Assembly (NCBI RefSeq): GCF_030272615.1
Contig: NC_081414.1
Location: forward strand, 665,289,938 to 665,353,937
Direction of reading: 5' to 3'
Source: Cryptomeria japonica
Lineage: Eukaryota > Streptophyta > Pinopsida > Cupressales > Cupressaceae
DNA length: 64,000 nt
Position 1 is the stretch's first letter, and each line of letters begins with the position of its first letter. The notes beneath the pieces were generated by a model. It was not told the DNA's origin. It searched no databases and saw only the letters and a list, made by a program, of their open reading frames with translations. This document shows positions 22,330 through 35,121 of this stretch, in pieces. Both the position numbers and the translations under genes were made by a program.

Positions 22330-23882
22330 TGGTATAGGAGAACCTCATGAATAAGATGATAAGATAAATAAAGGATAAAGGTCACACATGGGAATGTGAC
22401 TTTTGAATCTATGTTATAGGGTAGTCTTGTTTGTTTGAGTTTTGTAATAAACCCCACCTTATCACCCAATGACATGTCTTTAGCAAATTAATAAGTCACT
22501 ATGGGCATAAGGGCCTAGGGGTATTTAGTTGAGTGTTTTATAGGTTTTTATGTGTTGGAGGTGTCCTAGGAATACTTAAGACATGTTGAAACCACTCTAG
22601 GTAGGCGGATTTAACATGTGTCAAAAGTTGCTCAAACTTGACAACTTTTGTTGACAACTTTTAATGACAACTTTTTGCTGCAAATAGAAACTTCCTTCCA
22701 ATGGTCACATTAGTTAAAAATGTGGTTGATAACCATTGAGAGGTATAAAATTTCATTCCCAATCATCATTGGGGAGAGAGGAATATTTTGTAAGCAACTG
22801 GCATCATTGAAGCAATAAAAATTTGAGAATTTCTTGCAATTTAGTTACTCTGCATGGTGTACTGCACTGTACGAACATTTTGGAATTAGGAAACTAGTGG
22901 GATGTGTTAGAGTGGCCAATAACCTTTCATATGCATCAAGTTTTAGGTTCTAATTTTCCAAGACAAGGGAGAAACCTGCAATTTTCTGGAAGTGGTCTAG
23001 ATTTGACAGTTTTGCCTAGGGTTTTGCAAAGAAATGGTCTCATCTTGCTGATCCTTCATTGGTGGCTCCCAAATTTGGAGGGGATGAAAGTATGGCCAAT
23101 TTATTTTAGGATTTTGAAGGCCTTTTGCAGGTTAATAATAGTTAGAGGGGAGGGTTTCATGCATTAAGGTGGGCAACTCCATGTGGCCACCGTGCAAGTG
23201 TAAGCAAACAGGTCTCACATCAGGGGTTAGAGGTCCGATCAAGGCCTAAAAATTAGGAATTGGTGGATTTACCATGCCCTAAGGGCATTCCTTGAATTTA
23301 TTTGGTAAGTTAAGGTCTGTGTCTACACACTTCTTTATAAAATAGGCCTAATTGGGGCTATTAGGTCTCCTAAGCAAGATGGGGTTTGGATTCTTGTGTT
23401 CCCAACTGGTTAGAACCCTTGGGATATGTTTTGAAAATCTCAAAAGGGTATCCAAATATGAAATTTTTTATCTGGGTCCTTTGGGGAAATCAAGAGTTAG
23501 TTATGGAAAACCGGTGTAGCAGGGCTACTAGGATTAGTAGGCCTTATTGCAGTAGTTACCCCAAACTGGTAAAGGGAACCTAAATCAATGATAGAAGGGG
23601 GTCTCGCTGACCTAAGGGAAACTAAACCTTAAATATTCATTGATGCATTGGAGAAGGGACCAACCCATTGTTGGCTATAGGGTCCTTAAGAGCCTCTAGA
23701 AGACCTTATGAGACACTCAATAGAAGTGACCTTGTGAGGAAACCGTTTGTTGGAAGAAAGGGATGTGGGACTTGTCAAACTGATATTACTTGAACCCTTG
23801 TAGTTTTTTGTGATTTATAGGGTCCTTGGTGTGCCCTTGGATTAGGGAACCTATTCTATATCTATACCAAGGCTTTGCATCA
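22330..23882 (+). mobile_element. 3' LTR of element B (1553 bp)
   Basis: It begins TGGTATAGGA after a short purine run (GAGAGTA) and ends TTTGCATCA. It is the partner of 16112-17648, with only small indels between them. Confidence 0.92.
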
Positions 23883-23883
23883 A

Positions 23884-23973
<90 letters not shown>

Positions 23974-24175
23974 GGGTGAGGGGGTAAGAGATAGAATAGG
24001 GGATAGGAAGAGAGGGAGAGAGAGAGAGTTGGATAAGGAGAGGGAGATGGATGGAGAGGGAGAGAGAGGGATATTAGGAAAAGGAGAGGGGGAGAGGGAG
24101 AGGGAGAGAGAGGGATACTGGGAAAAGGAGAGGGGGAGAGGGAGAGAGAGGGAGATTGGGAAAATGATAGGGAGA

Positions 24176-24247
<72 letters not shown>

Positions 24248-24415
24248 GATATTGGAAGAGAGGGAGAGAATAGGATAAGGAGAGGGGGAGGGAGATAGAG
24301 GGGGAGAGATAGAGGAGAAATTGGGAGAGAGGGAGAGGGAGAGGGAGAGGGAGAGGGAGAGGGAGGGCGAAGATGTGGAGAATAGGATAAAGAGAGGGAG
24401 AGGGAGAGAGAGAGT

Positions 24416-24485
<70 letters not shown>
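23883..24485. repeat. (GA)n array between elements B and C
   Basis: About 600 bp of almost pure purine on the plus strand with long unbroken (GA)n blocks (about 23887-23925, 24177-24244, 24420-24485) and (GGGAGA)n blocks between. It abuts element B on the left and runs directly into element C, 45 bases inside the C LTR. Confidence 0.95.
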
Positions 24486-24488
<3 letters not shown>

Positions 24489-25806
24489 GTCTAGTGATTA
24501 TCTTCTGTTTACTTGTGTTACAATAATGGGTTGGATCTCAAAGATCACCCTGGATGTAATAAAATTCCTTTGTGTGGTCAATAACCTCTTAGGTGCACAT
24601 ATAAACCTAGAGGTCTATTAGGCCATGTGGGCTTGAATTATGAATTTTGTGTTTTATGGTCCTAGAATTTTATCTTAGGTGTTTTGAAGGCTAATGATGA
24701 CCTTGGATGTGTTTGACAAGGTTTAGGTGTTTAGGGATTAAAAATTGCAAAAGTTGCACAATTGTTGTCATTGTTGTCAAGCAACTTTTCAAAAGTTGCT
24801 AGCTGGAATGTAACTTCTCCCCAACGGTCATAACCATTTAAAAATTGGTTGTGGTCATTGAGAGGAGCCCATATATATGCTTGTACAACTGAAGAAGAAA
24901 GGTTGTTGATAATGGTTGATGATTTGGATAAGTTTGGTGCAGTGTTTGGAATAAACAAATCTGATTTTTTCAGAACTGTGTTACATTTCCTTACTATTTG
25001 TACAGGGCATTGAATGGTTTTGTGAAATTTTGGCTTGGTTAGAAACCCTCCATTTTCCTAGGGTGTCGTATAGATGATGCCCTAACTTTAAATATAGTAA
25101 TTGGTTTCCTATGGCCATTGGTAGAATGTAAGTTAGGAGGGTGTATTATGAGATTCCAAAGGGGTGAGATCAGAGGAGTTGGTTTGGTATTTTTACCACC
25201 AAGCCCTAGTCTAAAATATGTGAAGGTTTAGATTAGAACACTCAAAGATTGATTGATTGCCAGATGGGTATCAATGGGAAATGGAGTTAGATGATTGAAT
25301 TGGTTTATACCTTAGACAATCCCTCTGAAGCATTGGATCTTCCTTGTGATCCCATTCCCATACACTTCCTTTGCAACCCATGCCTAATTTGATCAACTAG
25401 GTCTGTGACCCAAGTAGATGCCCAGGAGTGATGGAGCAGGCTGGAGGTCTAATTCTTTGGAGTTTGGAAGAGGTTCAAAAAGGGTATTTGAAACTAAAAT
25501 TTTTTTGGGGCCTTTTTTGGCACTTTTGGGAGTAAAGACCGAAAAAGCAGGAAAATAGGGCTACTAGTCGGGTAGGTGTGACTAGGGGTAAAAGAGAAAA
25601 GTCATTACTCTTGTGAAGCAAGAAAGTTGTGAAAGGTCTTGTTAGGGCCTAAGAAAATTGGAAAGGTGTGTTCCAACCCTTGTGAGGGGTAGAAGCTCAA
25701 ATTTAGTTTTGGTGTGAGTTGAAGCCTTTAAAGGCTTGAGATTGGAAGAGTGAAAGGTGAGTGTGAGTGGGGGTTTGCCACCCTACTATTGTTGTCCTCT
25801 GCATCA
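24486..25806 (+). mobile_element. 5' LTR of element C, truncated
   Basis: It aligns with 30516-31839 and ends CTCTGCATCA. Contains a direct ACAATTGTTGTCATTGTTGTC stretch and a CATATATATGC TATA-like region near 24868. Confidence 0.9.
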
Positions 25807-25808
25807 AG

Positions 25809-25821
25809 TGGTATTAGAGCC
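25809..25821 (+). other. Primer binding site of element C
   Basis: TGGTATTAGAGCC lies two bases after the 5' LTR. It is the initiator-Met type with one transition. Confidence 0.88.
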
Positions 25822-25850
25822 CTAGAATAACCTTGGGAAGAGTTTAAACC

Positions 25851-28800
25851 ATGGGAGATAGAATAGAGGGATAAAATGAAGAGGAGATACCCTCTAGAAT
25901 CACCAATGTAGAATTGGCTAGGATAGTGAGGGAGGAAATAGCCAAGAACAGAAAGATGGAAGCAAAAATAGCATAGTTGAAGAAGGATCAGGCTGGGAAA
26001 GAAGTTGTCTTAGACTCTAAAGAAGAAGAAGAAGAAGAAGAAGGAGAGAATCCAGCTATGCCTACAGATCAAAGGCAATTTATTGAAGCCCTTAAGAGAG
26101 TAGGTGGAAGAGACACTAAGGCAGAACTACCCATGTTTCAAGGGAAGATGAATCTAGAGGAGTGGATAGATTGAATTGAGGCCTTAGAAAACTATTTTGA
26201 ATATGAGGAGGTGGTAGATAACTAAAGAGTAAAGGTGAATAAGTCAAAATTGAAGGGTCTTGCCCTTAGTTGGTGGAATGTCCTACAAAGGGAAAGAATG
26301 GGGAAAGGTAAGAAACCCATCACTTCATGGAAAAAGATGGTGGTAAAAGTTAAGAAGCAATTTGTCCCTGAGGATTATGAGATAATCCTACATAAGAAAC
26401 TACAAAACTTGAGGCAAAAATATTTGGATGTTAGTGCTTACACCAAGGAGTTCCACAAAATGACACTTAAAGAAAAGATACCAGAGAGTGAGACACAAAA
26501 GCTAGCAAGGTACATGAATGGCCTTAAGTTCAGCATTCAAGATGAGCTAAGTTTGTTTAATCCTAAATCAGTGCATAAGTGTTATCAAATGGCACTTAGA
26601 ATTGAGGAGAAGCAAAAGAGGAGAGGAGAAAACCATAATAGAGGAAGGGGTACAAATTTCTGAGGTAAGGGAAGATTCAATGGTAGAGGATCATATCCTA
26701 AACCCCAAGGAGAAACAAGCAGTCAGGAACATGATGGAGAATCAAAGAACAAAGGTAGTTTTAGAGGAAGAAGAGAAAGTGGTAGAGGAAGGATTGGTGG
26801 AAGAGGACCTAGTGTTTCCATCGGTCCTTTAGGTGTCCAGAGAAGCAAGGAAATGGTAGCCAAGGGGGTCAAGGAAGAGCACATTTGATTCAAGAGGAAG
26901 ATAGTCAAAGTATGACCTCCTACCAAACATCAACTTCAAGACCTGTAGACTCGGAGCAAGTAGAGCTCTTGATGATCAAAAGGACTCTCTTGAAGGAGCC
27001 AATCAACAAGGAACCACCTTAGACGAAATCTCTTTTTAGAACCACCTGCAAGGTATAAGGTAAGGTTTGTAGAGTCATTGTAGATTCTGGGTCCACAGAT
27101 AATATAGCTTCTATTGAAATGGTCACCAAGCTTAACCCGCAAAGAATACCTCTTCCCTATCCCTATAAAGTATCTTGGTTAAACAAAGGACAACAAGTGT
27201 TGATTAGTGAACAAGTTCGGGTAGACTTTTCAATTGGTGAGTACAAGGATAGAGTGTTGTGTGATGTGGTAGAAATGGATGCTTGTCATTTGTTACTTGG
27301 TAGGCCTTGGTAATATGATGTAGATGCTAGGCATGAAGGTAGTAAGAATGTCTATACCATCACCAAAAATGGAGAGAACTTCACCATGAGCCCTCTCCCA
27401 GATGACAGTAAGGATAAGCACATTGTGACTAGTGTCATGCTAGTAGATGAGAAGGAGTTCATGAAAGATTTGAAGGAGAAGGATACCCCTTTCTTTGCAA
27501 TAGTTGTCAAGCCTAAGGATGAACCTAAGAAGCAACCTAAGAGCCAAGAGACAAAGAGGAAAGTAGGTCCGAAGGAGGTTCAAGATCTGCTAGATAATTA
27601 TAAGGGAATAGTTTCAGATAGTACCATAGATACCTTACCTCCTCAAAGAGAAATCACTAATTGTATTGACCTTATACCAGGTGCTACATTTCCTAACAAG
27701 GCAGCCTATAAACTAACCCCTGAACAAAATGCAGAAGTTGCAAGACAGATCCAAGAATTTCTAGAGAAAGGGTTCATTAGAAAGAGTATAAGTCCATGTG
27801 CAGTCCTGATAGTGCTAGCTCCTAAGAAAGAAGGAACATGGAGGTTGTGTACAGATTCTAGGGCTATTAACATGATAACAATAAGATATAGATTCCCAAT
27901 GCCGAGAATAGAGGATTTGATGGATTGTCTAGGAGGGGCCAACTATTACTCCAAAATAGACTTGAAAAGTGGTTATCACCAAATTAGGATCAGAGATGGA
28001 GACCAATGGAAGACAACATTTAAAACCAATGAAGGCTTATTTGAATGGATGGTAATGCCATTTGGGCTTTCCAATGCCCCTAGTACATTTATGAGGTTAA
28101 TGAATGAGGTTCTTAAGCCCTTTATCAATCATTTTGTGGTAGTATACTTGGATGATATACTGATTTTCAGTAAAGATAGAAATGAACATCTAATGTAGTT
28201 GGAATGGTGTTGAAAAGGTTGCATGAGGAGCAGCTGAAGGTCAACTTGGACAAATGTGTTTTCTTACAAGAGGAACTAGTGTTTCTTGGATTCGTTGTTT
28301 CCAAAGGTAATTTGAGAATGGATCCATCTAAGGTGGAGGCAATCCTCAATTGGGCAACACCTAGGTCTGCAAGCGAGGTAAAAAGTTTCCATGGCTTAGC
28401 AAGCTTTTATAGAAATTTTATAAAACAATTAAGTGGGGTTAGTGCACCTATGATAGATACCATCAAGGGTGGAAGAAAGTGTCAATTTGCTTGGAATGAT
28501 GAAGCTAATAAGTCTTTTGAGTTCTTGAAAACAAAAATTGTAGAGAAGCCCATCTTAATCCTCCCTGATTTTCATAAGGTTTTTTACTATTGAATGTGAT
28601 GCATCTAAGAAGTCTATAGGAGGAGTCTTGAGTCAGGAGGGTAGGCCTGTGGCCTTTTTCAATGAGAAGTTAAATGAAGCAAAATAAAAATATTCAGCCT
28701 ATGATCTAGAGATGTATTCTTTAGTGAAATCTCTTAGGAAGTGGAGGCATTATCTATTGCCTATGGATTTTTTTGTATATACTGATAACCATGCTCTAAG

Positions 28801-30449
28801 ATTTTTGAACATGCAGGAGAAACTCAATCACATGCACATGAAATGGATGGAGTACCTTCAAGCTTTCACATTCACTATCAAGCATAAGAAAGGAGTGGAA
28901 AATAAAATTGCAGATGCTCTTAGTAGGAGGAACTTGGTAATCCAAGAGATTCAATTGGAAAGCATGAGGATCACTACTATGAAGGATATGTACCAAGAAG
29001 ATGTAGATTTCAAGGAGGCTTATGAGGTTTGTCAAGCTATGAATGAAAGGTATCATACTGATTTTTCTAAGTATATGCTTCAATAAGGTTTACTTTTCAA
29101 GGGTAGTCATCTTTGTATTCCTAATTGCTCAATGTAGCATAATATTGTCAAGGAAAAGCATTGTGGGAGTTTATCAGGACATTTTGGACTTGATAAGACA
29201 CTTGAATTGGTTAGAAGGTTCTATTTTTGGCCAAGAATGCAATCAGATGTAAGGAAATTTGTTTCAGAATGTGTGGTGTGTCAAAGGGCTAAAGGTACAA
29301 GTTCAAATGTAGGTCTCTATACTCCTTTACCAATCCCTACCAAACCTTGGGATTCGGTCAGTATGGATTTTGTCTTAGGCCTTCCTAGGACTAAATTAGG
29401 GTATGACAGTGTATATGTTGTGGTGGACTGGTTTTCAAAGATGGCACACTTTTTGCCATGCAAGGTTACACATAATTCTTCTAATATTGTAGGTTTATTC
29501 TTCAAGTAAATTGTTAGACTTCATGGGTTACCCTTGAGCATTATCTCGAACAGGGATCCTAAGTTTTTAGGACATTTTTGGAGAACTTTGTGGCATAAGT
29601 TAGGGACTAACCTATCTTTCTCTTTTGCTTATTATCCTCAATTTGATGGGTAGACTGAGGTAATAAATAGTTCCCTTGGAAACTTGTTAAGGTGCTTGAC
29701 CAAGGATCATGGAACTACTTGGGATACCATTCTTCCTTCCACAAGAAGAATTTTCCTATAATGACTCTGTGAACAAAAGTACAGGGTTAAGTCCTTTCCA
29801 AATTATGTATGGCACACATCCCAAGGGTATTCTTGAACTTAGAGATGTGAAGAATCTTGATAGAAGAAGTTCTCAGGCAGATGAATTTGCTGAAGTCATG
29901 AAGGATATACACCAACAAGTAAGAGACAAACTGATTCACACCTTTGAGAAATACAAGCAAGCAACAAATCCAAAAAGAAGAGATGTTCAGTTTAAGGTGG
30001 GAGATATGGTGATGATTCATCTCAACAAAGAAAGAATCCCTAAGGATAAATACACCAAGCTACTCATGAAGAGGATAGATCCATTCAAGGTCCTCAAAAA
30101 ATGTGGAAATAATGCATACAAAATAGATCTACCCTCGGATGTAGGACTATCACCTATATTCAATGTTTCTGATTTATATGCATATAGGGGTAGTGCTGAT
30201 GATGTTTGTGATGCAGGTCAGTCTGATTCATCTACTGTAGACATGATGGAAGGACTTCCCACACAAATCAAACCTGAGATTGAATGTATTTTGGATCAAA
30301 GGGTCAACAAGAAAACAAGGAGGAAGACTTATTTGGAGTACTTAGTCAAACAGAGGAACCAACCATTAGAATATGCTACATGGATGACTGTTGAAGCCAC
30401 TAAGAAGACAAGAGTTAAAATTGCAGACATTCCAACTCAAGGGACTTGA
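25851..30449 (+). pseudogene. Chromovirus C gag-pol, damaged but largely readable
   Basis: ATG at 25851, 44 bases past the LTR. Gag at about 26080-26660 (LSWWNVLQRER, EDYE) is followed by an RG-rich tail. The zinc knuckle is mostly lost, with only an FRCPEKQGN-like end near 26820. Protease has VDSGST near 27085-27100. The longest intact piece, 27386-28198, covers the protease end and reverse transcriptase with YLDDIL. Frameshifts lie near 28200, 28590 and 29700. RNase H is about 28590-28940; integrase zinc region about 29160-29290; integrase core about 29355-29690 keeps SMDFV with its Asp and has SNRD for the usual SDRD. The final open piece 29709-30449 (246 aa) holds the GPY-like region and a chromodomain-like tail (ILDQRVNKKTRRKTYLEYLV). 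Stop TGA at 30447-30449, 21 bases before the LTR. Confidence 0.92.
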
Positions 30450-30470
30450 TAATTTTTGGCTAGGGGAGTA

Positions 30471-31839
30471 TGGTGTAGGGCACCTGTACTTTTCACAGTG
30501 TTTTCATGACTTAGGGGTGTCTAGTGATTGTCTTGTGTTTACTTGTGTTACAATAATGGGTTGGATCTCAAAGATCACCCTGGATGTAATAAAATGCCTT
30601 TGTGTGGTCAATAACCTCTCAGGTGCACATATAAACCTAGAGGTCTGTTAGGCCATGTGGGCTTGAATTATGAATTTTGTGTTATATGGTCCTAGAATGT
30701 TGTCTTAGGTGTTTTTAAGGCTAATGATGACCTTGGATGTGTTTGAAAGGTTTACGTGTTTAGGGATTAAAAGTTGCAAAATTTGCACAATTGTTGTCAT
30801 TGTTGTCAAGCAACTTTTCAAAAGTTGCCGGTTCGAATGTAAATTCTCCCCAATGATCATAACCATTAAAAAATTGGTTGTGGTCATTGAGAGGAGCCCA
30901 TATATATGCTTGTACAACCGAAGAAGAAAGGTTGTTGATAATGGTTAATGATTTGGATAAGTTTGGTGGAGTGTTTGGAATAAACAAATATGATTTTTCC
31001 AGAACTGTGTTACATTTCTGTACTGTCCGTACAAGGCACTGAATGGTTTTGTGAAATTTTGGATTGGTCAAAAATCCTCTATTTTCCTAGGGTGTCATAT
31101 AGATGATGCCCTAACTTGCAATCTAGTCATCAGTTTCCTACGGCCAATGGTAGAATGCAAGTGAGGAGGGTGTATTATGTGATTCCAAAGGGGCGAGATC
31201 AGAGGAGTTGGTTTGGTATTTTTACCACCAAGCCCTAGTCTAAACTTTGTGAGGGTTTAGATTAGAACACTCAAAGATTGATTGATTGCCAGATGGGTAT
31301 CAATGGGAAATGGAGTTAGATGATTTAATTGGTGTATTTATACCTTAGACAAGTCCTCTAAAGCATTGGATCTTCCTTGTGATCCCATTCCCATACACTT
31401 CCTTTGCAACCCAGGCCTAGTTTGATCAACTAGGTCTGTGACCCAAGTAGGTGCCTAGGAGTGATGGAGCAGGTTGGAGGTCTAATTATTTGGAGTTTTG
31501 AAGAGGTTCAAAAAGGGTATTTGAAACTAAAATTTGTTTGGGGCCTTGTTTGGTACTTTTGGGAGTAAAGACCGAAAAAGCAGGAAAATAGGGCTACTAG
31601 CCGGGTAGGTGTGACTAGGGGTAAAAGAGCAAAGTCATTACTCTTGTGAAGCAAGAAAGTTGTGAAAGGTCTTGTTAGGGCCTAATAACATTGGAAATGT
31701 GTGTTCCAACCCTTGTGAAGGGTATAAACTCAAATTTATTTTTGGTGTGAGTTGAAGCCTTTAAAGGCTTGAGATTGGAAGAGTGAAAGGTGAGTGTGAG
31801 TAGGGGTTTGCCACCATACTGCTGTTGTCCTCTACATCA
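30471..31839 (+). mobile_element. 3' LTR of element C (1369 bp)
   Basis: Complete copy from TGGTGTAGGG to CTACATCA. GA-rich and TG-rich simple sequence follows directly. Confidence 0.92.
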
Positions 31840-32115
<276 letters not shown>

Positions 32116-32356
32116 CTCAAGGAGGATAATTAGGGCTTAAAATAGACAAAGATAGTGATGGGGGAAGGAAGACGAAAGAGAGAGAGGAAAAGAAGAGATA
32201 CATGCATGTATACAAATATATATACATATATCTATATAAATATGTGTATGTATAACTATAGATATGCATATATACATACATAAACACATATTATATAGGT
32301 ATGTATAACATATGTGTAGTAAATGCTAAGTTTACAAGCATACATTATTGTGTCTT

Positions 32357-32475
32357 CATAACCCGTATGGGTTTTAGGAAACACAAAAAAATGTTTTTAG
32401 TTTTACATAACCCGTATGGGTTATTTAGAACTATGAATAGTACTTTTTGTTTTTCAAAACCTGTGTGGGTTTTGG
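32357..32475. repeat. Three tandem palindromic units, about 50-bp period
   Basis: Cores at 32357-32375 (CATAACCCGTATGGGTTTT), 32398-32433 (arms around ATAACCC-GTAT-GGGTTAT) and 32456-32475 (AAAACCTGTGTGGGTTTT). The middle unit is 36 bp and matches the hairpin at 15838-15873 in length, arm sequence and outer TAGTT...AACTA. Confidence 0.8.
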
Positions 32476-32479
32476 CTTG

Positions 32480-33350
32480 GTAAGAGGGTTGGAAAATGAC
32501 CCTAAGGCTTGCAAGCCTATTTTCCCCACATTTTTGTCCCTTTACACATTTTTTCATCCTCCAACATGATTTCTTGACTTACTTCATTGTCATCAGGTTT
32601 ACAAATGATAAAGTGGGTATCTCTAAAATTACCACCATAATCTCACACAACTTCTCAGTTTTTTGACCATATAAATTTTTCTATATTTGGACAACATTAG
32701 CATAGTAAACTTTAATTTTCTTTATCAATGCCTTGATAGTCCTCACAGACATATGTCTACCATTTTTTTAATAAATCTTGATATACTCGACCAAATTCAA
32801 AATAAATTACATATTATTGTTCTACACTAGATTCTATACAGTTTTTTTAAAAAAAAGTTTTCATTTTTTATTATTTTGATGGAAGTTATGCCCAACACAC
32901 AAATAGGTACCAAATTTTTAGGATGCCGTCACTTCAAAAAATCATTAAAAAAAAAGGACTCAATGAAAAATTACAAAAAAAAGACAAAACTTCTAGAACT
33001 CACTCTTACCTATCATCCTACCAAAGGGTTTTGCAAAATACTAAATCTAACTATATATTTGTGCAGCGCATGAAAACAACTATGTTATGTTTTTCTTTAA
33101 AAATTAGGAACAATTTTTCGTGTGTGAAGGTTTTGGCCCTCTTAATCTTATCCAATTTTTTTTAAAAATAGTAGTTTAGAAACTAGATTTAGAGAACTAC
33201 AATTCTTATTCTTTTTTCAACTCCTAGTTTTGAGTGCATGACCTTCAAATATCTCCTTGAAGTTCAGGTTTACCTTTTCTTTAGAAAAAAAGTAGCCACT
33301 TATACCCCCCTTTTTGTTCACCATCTTGGTGCACTTACCCACTTCCCTTC
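32480..33350. other. No gene seen
   Basis: AT-rich, with homopolymer A and T runs and no domain-bearing open frame on either strand. Confidence 0.5.
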
Positions 33351-33351
33351 G

Positions 33352-33664
33352 CCGGAACTCCGGAACCCTGAGCTTTCAAAGTTCCTTCCCTTTGCTGCCT
33401 CTCCCTTTCTTTTCTTCGGAACTCTAGAACCCCGAGGTTCCGAAGTTCCTTTCCTAGCGTCTCCTTTGTCCTTCCTGGAACTCTAGAACCATGAGGTTCT
33501 AAAGATGCTTGCCTTTTCTCTCTAGCTCCCTAGAACTCCAAAACCTTGAGGTTTCAAAGTTCCCTACTGCGTCTCTTTCCTCTTCCCCGGAACTTCGGAA
33601 CCTTGAGATTCTGAAGTTCCTTCCTTTTCTTCCCCACTTTGAGACTTCGAGTTTCCAAAGTCCT
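33352..33664. repeat. Tandem array of GGAACT...AGTTCC hairpin units
   Basis: Units begin at about 33354, 33418, 33477, 33532 and 33589, with a decayed sixth near 33640; spacing 55-64. Each unit has GGAACTCTAGAACC, a 4-base loop such as CCGA, then GGTTC..AAGTTCC, so each folds on itself. C/T-rich spacers separate the hairpins. The open frames through it are by-products of the repeat. Confidence 0.85.
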
Positions 33665-33864
33665 CGGACTTTCTTCTGGCTTGAAATACTTCTGGATGGT
33701 GTGATCAACACTCAAATCTTTAAATTCTTTGACAACTTTTATGACTTGTGCACCTTGTTTTGTGGAGCTACAGGGGTGCATTTAATGATTTTGGTAGGAT
33801 TTCCATCAAGAAAGGTACAAGGCCATGCTTGTTGTGGTAAATTATGTTATATCTTCATGCTCTG

Positions 33865-34543
33865 ACTTTGGAATGTCAGTTAATCCACCCTTCTCAGGGT
33901 TGCATTTTCAAGGTATGACTAGGTTGCTTGCATGTAAAGAAAGTCAGGTGCATGCACTTCCCTACACTCTCAGACTAACATTTCCTTGCACACACAGGGG
34001 TCATGATCTCTCTTATGCAACTAGTTTTCTATGTAAAGGTTTTTAAGCCTCATTGTAAAGGGTTCTCTCCGAGTTGGCTTGAGCTATTCTATGCTCTTTC
34101 ACTTCTCTTAAAGACTTGTATGTTTTTTGCATTTCTGCAACTATAAGTTTGGCCATTGGCCTTTGAATGAATTGAAATCATCATTCTTGCCTTACTCCAA
34201 CTTATGGATGTTGTGTATTTGTTCTTACATTCATTATAAGTTTATGTTTGTGGCTTTCTTTCACATATATGTTGTGTTAACCTATTTCTGGGTGTGACTT
34301 GTGGGAACCTTCTCCCCTCTTGACATTCAGTGAATTCTAACCTACATATATGCATTGGGGTCATTCATACAACTGAAGTTTGTGCATCTCCTAGGTATTT
34401 TAGTTGATTCTTTGTGTCATTTCGGGTAGGGAGAGAAACAATCTCTTATCTTGGTGCATCACCTCCTTTCATTTTAAGCATTTTCCTTTTCCCTTTTCCT
34501 TTGCAAGTTGTTAGGATAGGCTTAGGAGTAAGTTTTGAAGTGT
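33865..34543. other. No gene seen
   Basis: Intermediate base composition; no domain recognised. It lies left of the CACTA terminus and may be the DNA into which that element inserted. Confidence 0.45.
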
Positions 34544-34970
34544 CACTAGTACATTCGGGGCTAATTTCCGATGGCCTATCATCGGAATTTTGCCTACTTT
34601 TCGTTGGACTGCCGACAAATGAAGCCTTCGAAAACTCATCATCAGACTTCCCGATGATGCCATTGAACGTCAAAATTTTGACGATATTGTGAACTCTTCT
34701 GACGATGGCCATGATTGCTCCTCCAATCAAAAATATCATCGATGACCATCGAAATTCTGACGCTCCCCCACTAATATGCATCGACGACTATCTGACAAGG
34801 AAGTTTTGTTGGGCATACAACATCCTCATTGGATGTTTCTTTAGTTCGCGTCATAATTCCAACAACAACCAAAAACTTTGCACCGACAAGAATGTTGTTG
34901 GTTTGACAGTTTGGCTGTCGTTGCAAAGTTTAGTTGTCGTCAGAATTCCGACGGCTATTTATTTTTTTAA
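34544..34970. repeat. CACTA terminus with subterminal CGACG-type motifs
   Basis: After CACTAGTACATT come many short direct and inverted motifs: TTCCGATGG with CATCGGAA, CCGACA, CCGATGATG, GACGATGG, CATCGATGACC, CATCGACGAC, GTCGTCAG and TTCCGACGG. Dense subterminal repeats of this kind bind transposase in CACTA elements (family knowledge). Confidence 0.7.
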
Positions 34971-35069
34971 AAATAAATAAATTTGATTATTATCTAGATG
35001 TAAAGCACATCTCATTGATATGTATAACGAATGATATTCTATCCCCATAAGTTACCAATAGGGGGCATA

Positions 35070-35121
35070 GGTTTCAAGCTAATATGAGGCACACTGGTTT
35101 CGAGCTAATATGAGGCACACC
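35070..35121. repeat. 26-bp tandem duplication
   Basis: Units 35070-35095 and 35096-35121 (GGTTTCAAGCTAATATGAGG...) differ at two positions. The 94-aa frame just downstream (35110-35394) has no recognised domain. Confidence 0.85.

Larger units (their letters stand above)
16112..23882 (+). mobile_element. Chromovirus B (Ty3/gypsy), complete with both LTRs
   Basis: 5' LTR 16112-17648, 3' LTR 22330-23882, both beginning TGGTRTAG and ending GCATCA. A primer binding site follows the 5' LTR and gag-pol lies between. The LTRs differ at roughly 8-10% of positions over the first ~230 aligned bases (counted by eye), so the insertion is old. Flanks are GAGGG (16107-16111) and AAGGG (23883-23887), matching at four of five bases inside GA-rich DNA, consistent with insertion into a purine microsatellite. 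Confidence 0.92.
24486..31839 (+). mobile_element. Chromovirus C (Ty3/gypsy), 5' LTR missing its first 45 bp
   Basis: 5' LTR remnant 24486-25806, 3' LTR 30471-31839. The 3' LTR starts TGGTGTAGGG after polypurine TAGGGGAGTA; the 5' copy joins the (GA)n array at the position matching 30516, so its first 45 bases are gone. LTR copies differ at roughly 5% over the first ~260 aligned bases (by eye), making C younger than B. B and C share LTR ends, gag and pol architecture and belong to one lineage. Confidence 0.92.

Noticed and set aside
33238-33865. Open frames with ELRNPE/LEPRGSE-type repeats
   Set aside because: The repeats are of the DNA hairpin unit; periods vary from 55 to 64 bases and are not multiples of three, so a protein repeat is not maintained.
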